Positions 16,071-25,200 of a stretch of DNA of 41,037 nucleotides are shown piece by piece (positions within the stretch are counted from its first letter, which is position 1; each line of letters opens with the position of its first letter). Source of the DNA: Bacteroidales bacterium UBA2861 (GTDB taxonomy: Bacteria; Bacteroidota; Bacteroidia; Bacteroidales; UBA932); the NCBI GenBank assembly GCA_002350615.1, contig DEFD01000013.1, positions 45,894 through 86,930 of the forward strand. Reading direction: 5' to 3'. The notes beneath the pieces were generated by a model. That model worked only from the letters and a program-made list of their open reading frames with translations, made no database searches and was not told where the DNA came from. The position numbers were made by a program, and so were the translations under genes.

Positions 16071-16096
16071 CATATTGTCAACATTCGGTCGCGCCG

Positions 16097-17785
16097 TTAC
16101 AATGCGGCTTCCGCCTGAAAGTTCTCCCTTTTGCCTCGTTTGGATTCCACGACGTTGATAACGTAGTCGCCGCACTTCTCGCATTCGCGGATGAGGTCGA
16201 AATACACCGTACCAACCGCGAAGGAGTAGCGGCCTTCGTCCACATCCTCGCTGTTGCGGTTGCGGAGTTCCGTGCGCAGGGCGTCTATGCGGCCTTCAAG
16301 GTAGGAAGATACCTTTTCGTCGCCTTCTCCCTTGAGGACCAGCTCCATGTTGTCGAAAGCCTTGGACAGCAGGGAGAACATTTCGCTGACACCCAATTCC
16401 TGGGTATTGTTGAAAACGGCCTTCTGATCAAGCTTGCGTTCCATTATGCGGGAAAGGTTGTAAAGGCTGTCGCCGATACTTTCCAGCTCGCTTATGGCCC
16501 GGAGCATGCTGCGGATCTTGCGCTTGGTTTCATCGGACAGGTGGGAGTCGCCCACCTGGGCGAGATAAGTGCCTATTTCGCTCTCCATCCTGTCGCTCAT
16601 GTCTTCAGCCTTCTTTACGCGGTCCTGAAGCTTGGAGAACTCCTCTTTGTCCTTAATCTTATATAGTTCGCGCACGAGGCCGAGCATGTCGGACATCTTG
16701 GAGGCGAATAGCTCGGTTTCCTTCTGAGCCTGGAAAATGGATATTTCCGGAGTCTTCATTATACCGCTCTGGATATACTGAAGGTGGAATTCCTCATCGC
16801 TGTCCTTCTGGGGGATGAGCAGGCAGACGAGTTTCTCCAACTGCGGCACGAACCAGATGAGTATGAAGGTGTTGCTCACGTTGAACATGGTGTGGAAGGT
16901 CGCCAGCACGAAGGAGAGCCTTGCCGCATTCTGCACCTCGGCGTGGGGATCGACTCCCACCACCGAACAGGCCGCGTTTACGAAGGGGTAGAACACGCAG
17001 AGGACCCAGATGACGCCGAATACGTTGAAAACCAGGTGCGCAAGTGCGGCGCGGCGTGCCTGGGTATTGGCGGAAAGCGCCGCGATGTTGGCGGTGAGCG
17101 TGGTGCCGATATTTTCGCCCATTACGAGGGCGATGCCCTGATAGATGCTGAGGACTCCGCTGGTGCAGAGCACCATCGTGATTGCCATCAGCGCTGCCGA
17201 GGACTGGGCTATGCAGGTGAGTATCGCCCCTATGATAAGGAACAGCAGGATAGTAAGATAGCTGCCCGAATCGAAGGAAGCGAAGAAATTCACTACGGCT
17301 TCGTTGTTAGCGAGGTCCATCTCACGTCCCGTGGTGTTGAGCATTCCGAGGGCGAAGAGCAGGAAAGCCAGTCCGAAAAGGAAATCTCCGAGGTAACGGC
17401 GCTTACGGAACTGGATCAGGATGACTGCCACGAAAAATATTGGCCAGACCAGATTGGCGATGTTGAAACTGAACCCGGCCGACATTATCCAGGCGGACAG
17501 CGTGGTGCCGATATTGGCTCCCATGATGACCGAGATGGCCTGCGACAGGCTCAGCAGGGCGGCGTTGACGAACGACACGGTCATGACCGTGGTGGCCGCC
17601 GAGGACTGGACGGAAACGCAAACCAGCATACCGGTAAGCACACCGGTAAAGCGGTTGGTTGTCATTGCGCCTAGGACATGCCGGAGCCCGGGACCGGCCA
17701 TTTTCTGCAGCGCTTCGCTCATCACCTTCATACCGTACATGAGGAGCGCTATGCAGCCGAGCAGCTTGAATACCGTTAAAAGCAT
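16097..17785 (-). CDS. Na+/phosphate cotransporter family protein (NptA-like, PhoU-like tail)
   Basis: A 562-residue inner-membrane protein of the Na/Pi cotransporter (PNaS) family. The two inverted repeats carry the family's QSSAA signatures (VQSSAATTVMTVSF and IAQSSAALMAITM), each followed by a GxNIGTT motif (MGANIGTTLSAW, MGENIGTTLTAN). About ten hydrophobic segments fill the first ~320 residues. The C-terminal ~200 residues are helical and PhoU-like (DMLGLVRELYKIKDKEEF, LRAISELESIGDSLYNLSRI), probably cytoplasmic. The likely role is sodium-driven phosphate uptake or export; the substrate is inferred from the family. The -7 box ends 4 nt before the ATG. Confidence 0.9.
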   Translation of the reverse strand: MLLTVFKLLGCIALLMYGMKVMSEALQKMAGPGLRHVLGAMTTNRFTGVLTGMLVCVSVQSSAATTVMTVSFVNAALLSLSQAISVIMGANIGTTLSAWIMSAGFSFNIANLVWPIFFVAVILIQFRKRRYLGDFLFGLAFLLFALGMLNTTGREMDLANNEAVVNFFASFDSGSYLTILLFLIIGAILTCIAQSSAALMAITMVLCTSGVLSIYQGIALVMGENIGTTLTANIAALSANTQARRAALAHLVFNVFGVIWVLCVFYPFVNAACSVVGVDPHAEVQNAARLSFVLATFHTMFNVSNTFILIWFVPQLEKLVCLLIPQKDSDEEFHLQYIQSGIMKTPEISIFQAQKETELFASKMSDMLGLVRELYKIKDKEEFSKLQDRVKKAEDMSDRMESEIGTYLAQVGDSHLSDETKRKIRSMLRAISELESIGDSLYNLSRIMERKLDQKAVFNNTQELGVSEMFSLLSKAFDNMELVLKGEGDEKVSSYLEGRIDALRTELRNRNSEDVDEGRYSFAVGTVYFDLIRECEKCGDYVINVVESKRGKRENFQAEAAL

Positions 17786-17789
17786 GCGG

Positions 17790-17797
17790 CAAATTTA
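17790..17797 (-). promoter_or_regulatory. -7 box TAAATTTG just before the Na/Pi gene
   Basis: TAAATTTG (17797-17790, minus) sits 4 nt before the ATG and 2 nt after the T-tract of the upstream protease gene's terminator. No TTG is present at -33. Confidence 0.4.
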
Positions 17798-17799
17798 AG

Positions 17800-17836
17800 A
17801 AAAAAGAACCGGATGCAGACCATCCTGCACCCGGTT
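17800..17836 (-). terminator. Terminator of the M16 protease gene
   Basis: On the minus strand AACCGGGTGCAG (17836-17825) pairs with CTGCATCCGGTT (17818-17807), 12 bp with one G-U pair, followed by C and a T-run ending near 17800. It starts 8 nt after the M16 stop codon. Confidence 0.88.
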
Positions 17837-17843
17837 TCCATTA

Positions 17844-20747
17844 TCAATACCCGAAGATTTCTTCGAGGCTGACCCTGCGGACAGGACCGAGACTCCGGAG
17901 GAAATCCGTGTCAAGGTCCTTTTCATCTCCAAGGATCGCATAGATGTACTGCCTGTCTGCAACCCATTTCTTCTGGGCGGCGAGCACATCGGCAAGCGTC
18001 ATGTCCTGAAGGGCGGCGAATTCCGCCTCTTCGACGGGCTTGTCAAGTCCGAGCCTGCGGCAGCTGCGGTACTTGTAAAGGACCCTGATGCCGGTCGTAC
18101 GTTCCGTGCGCATCCTGGAAATCAAACCTTTCTTTGCGATCTCGAAGGCGGATTCGGATTCGGGGATATTGTTGATTATGTCGTCGAATCCTTCCACGGC
18201 CTTGCGGAGCTTGTCGTTCTGGGAGCCGATGAAAGCATAGAAAGAGTAATCGTTCTCCAGGGAAGAAGGAATGCTGAGGTGGGCGTAGGCACTGTATGCG
18301 AGGCCTCTCGCTTCACGCATCTCCTGGAAGACTATGCTGTTCATGCCTCCTCCGAAGTACTCGTTGTAGAGGTCGATGGACGCCTCCTGCGAAGGGTCGT
18401 ATTTCTCTCCGCGGTCGGAATACTGGATATAGTAGAACTGTTTTGAATCATAGGGGGCGAGCAGTACTTCCGTCTTGTCGGTGAGGACGTTCTTTGTGAA
18501 ACGCTCCGCGATCTTTTCCGGATTCTCGGAAATCTTGTGGACCGCCTTGAGCCCGGCTTTCACCTGGGATTCTCCCTGAGGCCCGTAGTATAGGATGTCG
18601 TGACCTTTGGCTACGAGGGTGCGGGCTTTTTCAAGCAGTTCTTCGGAGCTGAGAGAACTGATGCCCGCGTCGCTCATGGTAGTCTTCCGGATGAATTCAG
18701 GCCCGTAGAAGAGGTAGCGCTGCAGGGCGGAGAAACAGCTCTGCTGGTTGGCCTTCGCGTCGATGCGGGACTTGAAGATGTCGGATTTGAGATTCGCGAG
18801 GATGGCTTCGTCGCCGGTAGCTCCGGCCACAAGTCCTTCCACTATGCCGAGGGCCTCGAAAAGGTTCTCGTCGAGACCTTCGACGGAGATGCTGGTCTGG
18901 TGTGCGAAGGTGTTGAAACTGAAGCTGCAACCGAGGTCGTAGAGCTTGGTCGCAATCTGTTCCGCGCTCATTTCGGGCGTTCCCAGATAGCTGATGTAGT
19001 TGAAGGCGGGGCTTATCGCCGGATCGTCTTCGCTGCCGAGATTGAAAATGAATTCGATCTTGCCTATGCCGTTAAGCTCGTTGCGTTTGTAGAGGAGATC
19101 CACTCCGTCGCAGATGGCGGATTTGGACATGTCCTTGGAAAAGTCGGTGAACACCGGATCGATGGGCTTGACCTCGCTCTGTTCGATTTCCTGCAGGAAG
19201 GCGCTCTTCTTGTCGCGGTTGGTGGCGATAGGGGTGATCTCGGGAGCCTCGATCTTCTTCTGGCTGTCGTCGATGCCCTGCCTCTTGTAGATGACGGCGT
19301 AGTTGTCTTCCTTTATATATTCATTCGCGAAAGCGATGATGTCGTCCTTCGTCACCTGTTTGTAGCGCTCGAGGTCAAGGGCGGCGTCTTTCCAGTCGAT
19401 ACCGGCGATGAAGGCGTTCACGAAAGCATGTGCACGGGCGCTGTTGCTCTCCATCTCCTGCATCTTCTGCAGACGTATGTTGTTGATTGTGGCTGGAATA
19501 AGGGCCTCGTTGAAGTCTCCGGCACGCAGTTTCGCCATTTCGGCGAGAGCAAGGTCGCGGACCTCCTCCAGGCTCTGTCCCTGCTTGGGCATTCCCATGG
19601 CGAGGAAGATGCTGTAGTCTGCCAGGGTTTCAAGGCCGGAACCCATGTACATGGCTTTCTGCTGCTGGTTTATGTCAAGGTCGATAAGACCGGCCTGGCC
19701 GTTGCTGAGTATGCTGCCGGCGATTTCGGCCACAGCCGTGGTCTTGAGGTCCCTGGAACCAGGAAGCCTCCATCCCAGAGCCACCATCTCGGCTTCGAGT
19801 CCGCTGACTTCCGCCTTTATGGGCTCGGTGATGGGCTTCTCCTGCTCATATTTGAATTCGGGAATCGCAGGGTTCGCTTCCCAGTCGCCGAAGTACTTCT
19901 CGATGATCTTCACCATCTCCTTTGGATTGAAATCGCCTGAAAGGCAGATGGCTACGTTGTTGGGACGGTAGTAGGTGTCGAAAGTCTTCTTGATGTTGAC
20001 GATGGAGGGATTCTTCAGTTGCTCCTGAGTGCCAAGGACGGTCTGGGTGCCGTAGGGATGGTGGGGGAAGAGCTTTGCGAACATCGTCTCCCACAGCTTG
20101 CGGCTGTCGCTGGTTAGGCTGCGGTTGTACTCTTCGTAAACGGCTTCAAGCTCCGTGTGGAAACCGCGGATCACATTGTTCTTGAACCTGTCGGCCTGGA
20201 TCTTGGCCCAGTTCTCCACCTGGTTGGATGGGATGTCTTCCGTATAGACGGTCTCGTCGTAGGAAGTCCAGGCGTTGGTTCCGCGGGCTCCTATCATGCT
20301 CATCATCTTGTCATACTCGTTGGGAATGGCAATCTGGGAGGCAAGGTAGCTGACGGAGTCTATCTTGTGGTAGAACGCCTTGCGGGCGGCAGGGTCGGTG
20401 ATGCCGCGATACTCCTCGTACATGGCCTCTATCTGGTCCAGGTAAGGTTTTTCAGCCTCATAGTCCTGGGTTCCGAAACTGTGGGAGCCCTTGAACATCA
20501 GGTGTTCGAAGTAGTGGGCGAGGCCGGTTGTTTCCGACGGGTCGTTCTTCCCTCCGACCCTTACTGCGATGTAGGTCTGGATACGGGGAGTCTCCTTGTT
20601 TACGGTCATGTAAACCTTGAGTCCGTTGTCGAGAGTGTAAATCTTCGCTTTGAGAGGGTCTCCGGCCACTTTTTCGTATTTTCCGCAGCCCTGCGCCATC
20701 AGCGCCGCCGCGGCGGCCAGAAATACGATTCTGATGAATTTTCTCAT
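17844..20747 (-). CDS. M16 family zinc protease, lipoprotein
   Basis: A 967-residue M16 (pitrilysin/insulinase-like) metallopeptidase with two tandem M16 halves. The N-terminal half has the inverted zinc motif HYFEH (His78, Glu81, His82) and the distal acidic ligand region ELEAVYEEYNR (about 199-209). The C-terminal half (from about residue 530) lacks HxxEH, as expected for the non-catalytic partner domain. The signal sequence ends in a lipobox (AAALMAQG before Cys21), so it should be a membrane-anchored periplasmic lipoprotein. It probably degrades peptides or small misfolded proteins. It is monocistronic with a good promoter and terminator. Confidence 0.92.
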   Translation of the reverse strand: MRKFIRIVFLAAAAALMAQGCGKYEKVAGDPLKAKIYTLDNGLKVYMTVNKETPRIQTYIAVRVGGKNDPSETTGLAHYFEHLMFKGSHSFGTQDYEAEKPYLDQIEAMYEEYRGITDPAARKAFYHKIDSVSYLASQIAIPNEYDKMMSMIGARGTNAWTSYDETVYTEDIPSNQVENWAKIQADRFKNNVIRGFHTELEAVYEEYNRSLTSDSRKLWETMFAKLFPHHPYGTQTVLGTQEQLKNPSIVNIKKTFDTYYRPNNVAICLSGDFNPKEMVKIIEKYFGDWEANPAIPEFKYEQEKPITEPIKAEVSGLEAEMVALGWRLPGSRDLKTTAVAEIAGSILSNGQAGLIDLDINQQQKAMYMGSGLETLADYSIFLAMGMPKQGQSLEEVRDLALAEMAKLRAGDFNEALIPATINNIRLQKMQEMESNSARAHAFVNAFIAGIDWKDAALDLERYKQVTKDDIIAFANEYIKEDNYAVIYKRQGIDDSQKKIEAPEITPIATNRDKKSAFLQEIEQSEVKPIDPVFTDFSKDMSKSAICDGVDLLYKRNELNGIGKIEFIFNLGSEDDPAISPAFNYISYLGTPEMSAEQIATKLYDLGCSFSFNTFAHQTSISVEGLDENLFEALGIVEGLVAGATGDEAILANLKSDIFKSRIDAKANQQSCFSALQRYLFYGPEFIRKTTMSDAGISSLSSEELLEKARTLVAKGHDILYYGPQGESQVKAGLKAVHKISENPEKIAERFTKNVLTDKTEVLLAPYDSKQFYYIQYSDRGEKYDPSQEASIDLYNEYFGGGMNSIVFQEMREARGLAYSAYAHLSIPSSLENDYSFYAFIGSQNDKLRKAVEGFDDIINNIPESESAFEIAKKGLISRMRTERTTGIRVLYKYRSCRRLGLDKPVEEAEFAALQDMTLADVLAAQKKWVADRQYIYAILGDEKDLDTDFLRSLGPVRRVSLEEIFGY

Positions 20748-20768
20748 AATACACTAATTTTAACCTCA

Positions 20769-20800
20769 CAAATTTAAAAACTCATTCAACTTTTTGCAAA
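20769..20800 (-). promoter_or_regulatory. Promoter of the M16 protease gene
   Basis: On the minus strand TTTG at 20800-20797, a 20-nt spacer and TAAATTTG at 20776-20769 match both consensus elements. The ATG lies 21 nt downstream. Confidence 0.75.
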
Positions 20801-20804
20801 TAAA

Positions 20805-20835
20805 TTGATTCCTTTATTAAAATAAATTATATTTG
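20805..20835 (+). promoter_or_regulatory. Promoter of the DUF4493 lipoprotein gene
   Basis: TTG at 20805-20807, a 20-nt spacer and TATATTTG at 20828-20835. The ATG is at 21015, so the leader would be about 170 nt. A second -7-like box, TAGTTTTG at 20992-20999, lies near the gene but has no -33 partner. Confidence 0.65.
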
Positions 20836-20873
20836 CAGTGAAGTTTTTCATAGTTTAAGTTTAGGTTAAGTAG

Positions 20874-20903
20874 CGGGGCGCTCGCAGGGATTGCGGGGCC
20901 CCG
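20874..20903 (+). promoter_or_regulatory. GC-rich hairpin in the DUF4493 leader
   Basis: CGGGGC (20874-20879) pairs with GCCCCG (20898-20903), with an inner CGCA/TGCG stem. It is isolated in otherwise AT-rich leader sequence and has no following T-run, so it is not an obvious terminator. Function unknown. Confidence 0.4.
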
Positions 20904-21014
20904 TGAATTTTAAAAACAGAAATCCTTAAATAAAAAATTAAAAGGGCCGAGATTTTTTTGTTTTTATAACGCTTTTGAATTCGGGACATCATAGTTTTGC
21001 CGGAAAAAAGCCTT

Positions 21015-22121
21015 ATGAAACACAAAACCATCATTTCAACGGCCCTGGCGGCACTCGCAGCAGCTTTAGCTTTCATCTCGTGCGACAAACTCGGATACGG
21101 TAAAAACCCTTCCGCCGAAGGGGAGGGCGGACGTTCCGGGACGCCGACTTCCTTTTCCGTGCATTTCGTCAAGAACCTCAAAACGGCCGCTCTCGCCGCT
21201 CTTCCCGACACGAATGAATTCATTCTCACCGTCACCGATTCCAGGGGAGTCAAGATCTATGACGGCGCCTTTGGTGCCGCTCCGGAAAAATTCGACACTT
21301 CGCCCGGCAGTTATACTGTAAGGGCTGTCTCCTGCGAATTCTCTTCGCCTCTGTTCGAATGCCCGCAGTTCGGAGATGAGCAGGTGGTGAAACTTGAAGA
21401 GAATCAGCAGCTTAGCCTTAGGCTTAACTGCAGGCAGATGAACTCCGGGCTGCGCCTGAACGTGGATTACAGTTTCCGTGTGAGCTATCCCGACGCAGTG
21501 CTCTATGCCTCGTCGAACGGCGGCCGGCTCATGTACACTTATACGGAGGCCCGTTACGGCTTTTTCAAACCGGGAAGCATTACCCTGCAGATGGAAAGGG
21601 GAGGGAACACTGTGCAGCTTTTTACAAGGCGGATAGAGGCGCAGGAGATGCTTACCATCAACCTTTCTTCAAGCGGAGGCCCGTCTGAACCCTTTTCCGG
21701 GATATCGCTCGCGCTCGACACCTGCCGGACCTGGACGGTTGAGGACTACCGTTACGGAGACGCAGAAGGCTCGGACATATCCAGCGCGCTGAGCATCGAA
21801 GAAGCAAAGGCCAGGGTGGGCGAGAAATCGCTCTGGGTGTACGGCTATGTCGTGGGCGGCGACATGACTTCTTCCTCCTGCTCTTTCCAGAAACCCTTTA
21901 CTTCAAGGACGAATATCGCCCTGGCGGCGAAATCCACCTGCAAGGACAAGGATGCCTGTATCGCCGTGCAGCTGCAGAAAGGCGATATCCGGGACGCGGT
22001 GAATCTCGTGGACAATCCGGACCTCCTGGGGAAGAAAATATTCCTGAAAGGAAGCATTGTGGAGGCATATTTCGGAATCACCGGGCTGCAGAATCTGAGC
22101 GAATACAGCCTTGGGGAATGA
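21015..22121 (+). CDS. DUF4493/DUF6359 surface lipoprotein
   Basis: A 368-residue lipoprotein. The signal peptide (MKHKTIISTALAALAAAL, then AFISC) ends in a lipobox. The first domain (about 35-225: FSVHFVKNL, then FILTVTDSRGVKIYDGAF and SPGSYTVRAVSCEFSSPLF) resembles DUF4493, an Ig/fimbrillin-like fold of Bacteroidota surface proteins. The last ~130 residues (VEDYRYGDAEG, ISSALSIEEAKARVGEKSLW, VYGYVVGG, GKKIFLKGSIVEAYFGITGL) resemble DUF6359, an OB-like domain often attached to such proteins. Binding partners are unknown. It stands alone with its own promoter. ATG 21015 is preferred over an in-frame codon 18 nt upstream because the signal peptide then begins at MKHK. Confidence 0.75.
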   Translation: MKHKTIISTALAALAAALAFISCDKLGYGKNPSAEGEGGRSGTPTSFSVHFVKNLKTAALAALPDTNEFILTVTDSRGVKIYDGAFGAAPEKFDTSPGSYTVRAVSCEFSSPLFECPQFGDEQVVKLEENQQLSLRLNCRQMNSGLRLNVDYSFRVSYPDAVLYASSNGGRLMYTYTEARYGFFKPGSITLQMERGGNTVQLFTRRIEAQEMLTINLSSSGGPSEPFSGISLALDTCRTWTVEDYRYGDAEGSDISSALSIEEAKARVGEKSLWVYGYVVGGDMTSSSCSFQKPFTSRTNIALAAKSTCKDKDACIAVQLQKGDIRDAVNLVDNPDLLGKKIFLKGSIVEAYFGITGLQNLSEYSLGE

Positions 22122-22143
22122 AAAAAGCCGGCGCTTGCCGGCT
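22121..22143 (-). terminator. Terminator of tRNA-Gly
   Basis: AGCCGGC (22143-22137, minus) pairs with GCCGGCT (22132-22126) around a 4-nt loop and runs into six T (22126-22121). It overlaps the last base of the converging DUF4493 gene. Confidence 0.85.
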
Positions 22144-22147
22144 GATG

Positions 22148-22218
22148 AGCAGGATAAGGGAGTCGAACCCTCCTCCTTGGCTTGGGAAGCCAATGCACTA
22201 CCGATGTGCTAATCCTGC
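22148..22218 (-). tRNA. tRNA-Gly (anticodon CCC)
   Basis: On the minus strand the acceptor is GCAGGAT/ATCCTGC with discriminator U, the D-arm is GCAC-ATCGGTAGT-GC, and the anticodon stem TTGGC/GCCAA has loop TTCCCAA, anticodon CCC. The T-arm is GAGGG-TTCGACT-CCCTT. CCA is not encoded. Confidence 0.93.
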
Positions 22219-22230
22219 AGGATTGGACTG

Positions 22231-22261
22231 CAAACATAGGCAAAATTTTTGTAATAGGCAA
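22231..22261 (-). promoter_or_regulatory. Promoter of tRNA-Gly
   Basis: On the minus strand TTG at 22261-22259, a 20-nt spacer and TATGTTTG at 22238-22231, 12 nt before the tRNA. It overlaps the divergent secA promoter. Confidence 0.7.
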
Positions 22262-22277
22262 TAAATTGTTAAATTTG
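22249..22277 (+). promoter_or_regulatory. Promoter of secA
   Basis: TTG (22249-22251, within TTTTTG), an 18-nt spacer and TAAATTTG at 22270-22277. The secA ATG is 20 nt downstream. The spacer is slightly short for the consensus 19-21. Confidence 0.65.
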
Positions 22278-22297
22278 CAGGCTATACATATTAAAAT

Positions 22298-25200
22298 ATG
22301 GGACTCTCAAACCTTATCAAAGCTGTTTTCGGAAGCAAGGCCGACCGTGACCTCAAGGCCGTCAAGCCTTTGCTTGACAAAGTGCTGGCTACATACGAAA
22401 GTATTGACAAACTGTCAAATGACGAATTGCGTGCCCATTCGGCGGCTCTGCGCGCCAGGCTCGCTGAAGTGGAGAAGCCTTTCGAGGACAGGATACTTCA
22501 GATAAAAGACCAGTTTGAACAGGATATCCCTCTGGAAGAGAAGGAGTCTCTCGCGACCGAATCCGACAAGCTCGTAAAAGACGAGGACGACGCTATAGAA
22601 GAAGCCCTTACCGAAATCCTCCCCGAGGCTTTCGCGATCATGAAATCCACGGCGCGCCGTCTTGTCGAGGGCGATGTCGAGGTGAGCGCGAATGATTTCG
22701 ACCGCGCCCTTGCGGTGGACCACGATTTTGTGACCATAGAAGGCGACAAGGCCATCTACCACAATCACTGGGTGGCTGGAGGCAACGAGATCGTCTGGGA
22801 CATGGTGCACTATGACGTGCAGATCATCGGCGGCATCGCGCTCAACGGCAGCGTGAAGACGAACAAGGAACAGCGGGGCAGCATCGCCGAGATGGCCACG
22901 GGAGAAGGAAAAACGCTTGTGGCAACCCTTCCGGTATTCCTCAACGCCCTCGCGGGAAAGGGAGTACACGTGGTTACTGTAAACGACTACCTGTCCAAGC
23001 GAGACTCCGAGTGGATGGGCCCGCTTTACATGTTCCACGGCCTCAGCGTGGACTGTATCGACAAGCATGAGCCCAACAGCGCCGCCCGCAAGCGCGCCTA
23101 CAACTGCGATATCACCTTCGGTACGAACAACGAATTCGGTTTCGACTACCTTCGTGACAATATGGCGGTTAACGCGAGCGACCTGGTTCAGCGCAAACAC
23201 CATTACGCCATTGTTGACGAGGTTGACTCCGTGCTCATCGACGACGCCCGTACCCCTCTCATCATTTCGGGACCTACGTCCCAGTCCGAGAACGACGGGC
23301 AGTTCATGGAATTCCGTCCTTTCGTGGAGAAACTTTACCAGGCTCAGCGCAGTCTTGTGAACCAGGTTCTCAACGAAGCCCGCAAGGCGATCGCCGCCGG
23401 CGATGAAAAAGAAGGCGGCAAACTCCTTCTGCGTGCCCACAAGGGACTTCCGAAATATTCTCCGCTTATCAAGTTCCTCAGCGAACCAGGAATGAAGGTT
23501 CTGCTGCAGAAGGCCGAAAATTTCTACATGCAGGACAACGAGCGCGAAATGCCGGTCGTCACCGATCCGCTCTATTTCGTGATAAACGAGCAGCTCAATA
23601 CCGTTGACATGACCGACAAGGGACACGAGGTCCTCGCAAACGCGGTGGGCAACGAAGATTTCTTCGTCATCCCAGACGTCGGCAGCGGAATCGCGGCCAT
23701 TCAGGGCAACGCGGAACTCGGTCTCGAGGAAAAGCAGCGCCGCAAGGATGCGCTCATGGAGGACTTCTCCCTCAAGAGCGAGCGTATCCACACGGTGAAT
23801 CAGCTGCTTAAGGCGTACGCGATGTTCGAAAAGGATGTGGACTACATCATCGTGGACGGCAAGGTTAAGATCGTTGACGAGCAGACCGGCCGTGTGATGG
23901 AAGGGCGCCGCTGGAGCGACGGTCTGCATCAGGCGGTAGAAGCCAAGGAAAACGTGAAGGTGGAAGCCGCCACCCAGACTTTCGCGACTATCACCCTGCA
24001 GAATTACTTCCGTATGTACCACAAGCTTGCCGGTATGACCGGTACGGCCGAGACGGAAGCAGGGGAGTTCTGGAGCATCTACAAGCTCGACGTGATGGTG
24101 ATCCCCACCAACAGGCCGGTTATCCGTGACGACCAGGACGACCTTATCTACAAGACAAAGAAGGCGAAGTACGCCGCAGTGATCGACCGCATCGTGGATC
24201 TGTCCAAGGCGGGCAGGCCGGTTCTGGTGGGTACTACCGACGTTGAAACCTCCGAACTCCTGAGCAGGATGCTCCGTATGAGAGGTATCCGTCATAACGT
24301 GCTGAATGCCAAGGAGCATGCCCGTGAGGCCGAAATCGTGGCCCAGGCAGGTCAGAGCAGTACGGTGACCATCGCGACCAATATGGCTGGCCGAGGAACG
24401 GATATCAAGCTTTCACCCGAGGTCAAGGCCGCTGGAGGTCTTGCCATTATCGGCACCGAGCGCCACGATTCCCGCCGGGTGGACAGGCAGCTCCGCGGAC
24501 GTGCCGGACGTCAGGGAGACCCGGGCTCCTCCATATTCTATATCTCCTTGGAGGACAAGCTGATGCGTCTTTTCGGTTCCGAACGTATCGCATCCCTGGT
24601 GGACAGGCTCGGCATGAAGGATGACGAAGCCCTTGAAAGCCCCATGCTTTCATCCGCCATCGAAAAGGCCCAGAAGAAAGTCGAGGAGAATAACTTCGGA
24701 GTGCGCAAGCGCCTCATCGAATACGACGATGTCATGAACTATCAGCGCGAAGCCATCTATTCCCGCAGGCGCAATGCAATCAGCGGCGAGAAAGTGGAGA
24801 TAGACCTTCGCAACATGATGTACGATTCCGCGGCCCTGCTCGTGGAGCAGTGCGAGGGAATGGATTTCGACGCATTCCAGGAAAACCTCATGGCGAGGTT
24901 CTCGATAGACTGCGGTTTCGATGCCGAATTCTATTCGAAAGCCAAGACCGATGCCCTGGTGGATGCTGTCTGCGCCAATATGCAGGCCGTTTACCAGCGC
25001 CGAATGGATCTTCTCGTTGAGAAGCTTCAGCCCATCATCAAGGACGTCTATGAGAAACAGGGAAGCATGTATGAGAACATCGCCATCCCCATTTCCGACG
25101 GCCGTCACACCATGACCGTATCCGTAAATCTGGCGAAAGCCTATGAAACAGGCAGCCGCGAAGTAGGGAAGACCCTCAGCAAGAACATCATCCTCTATCA

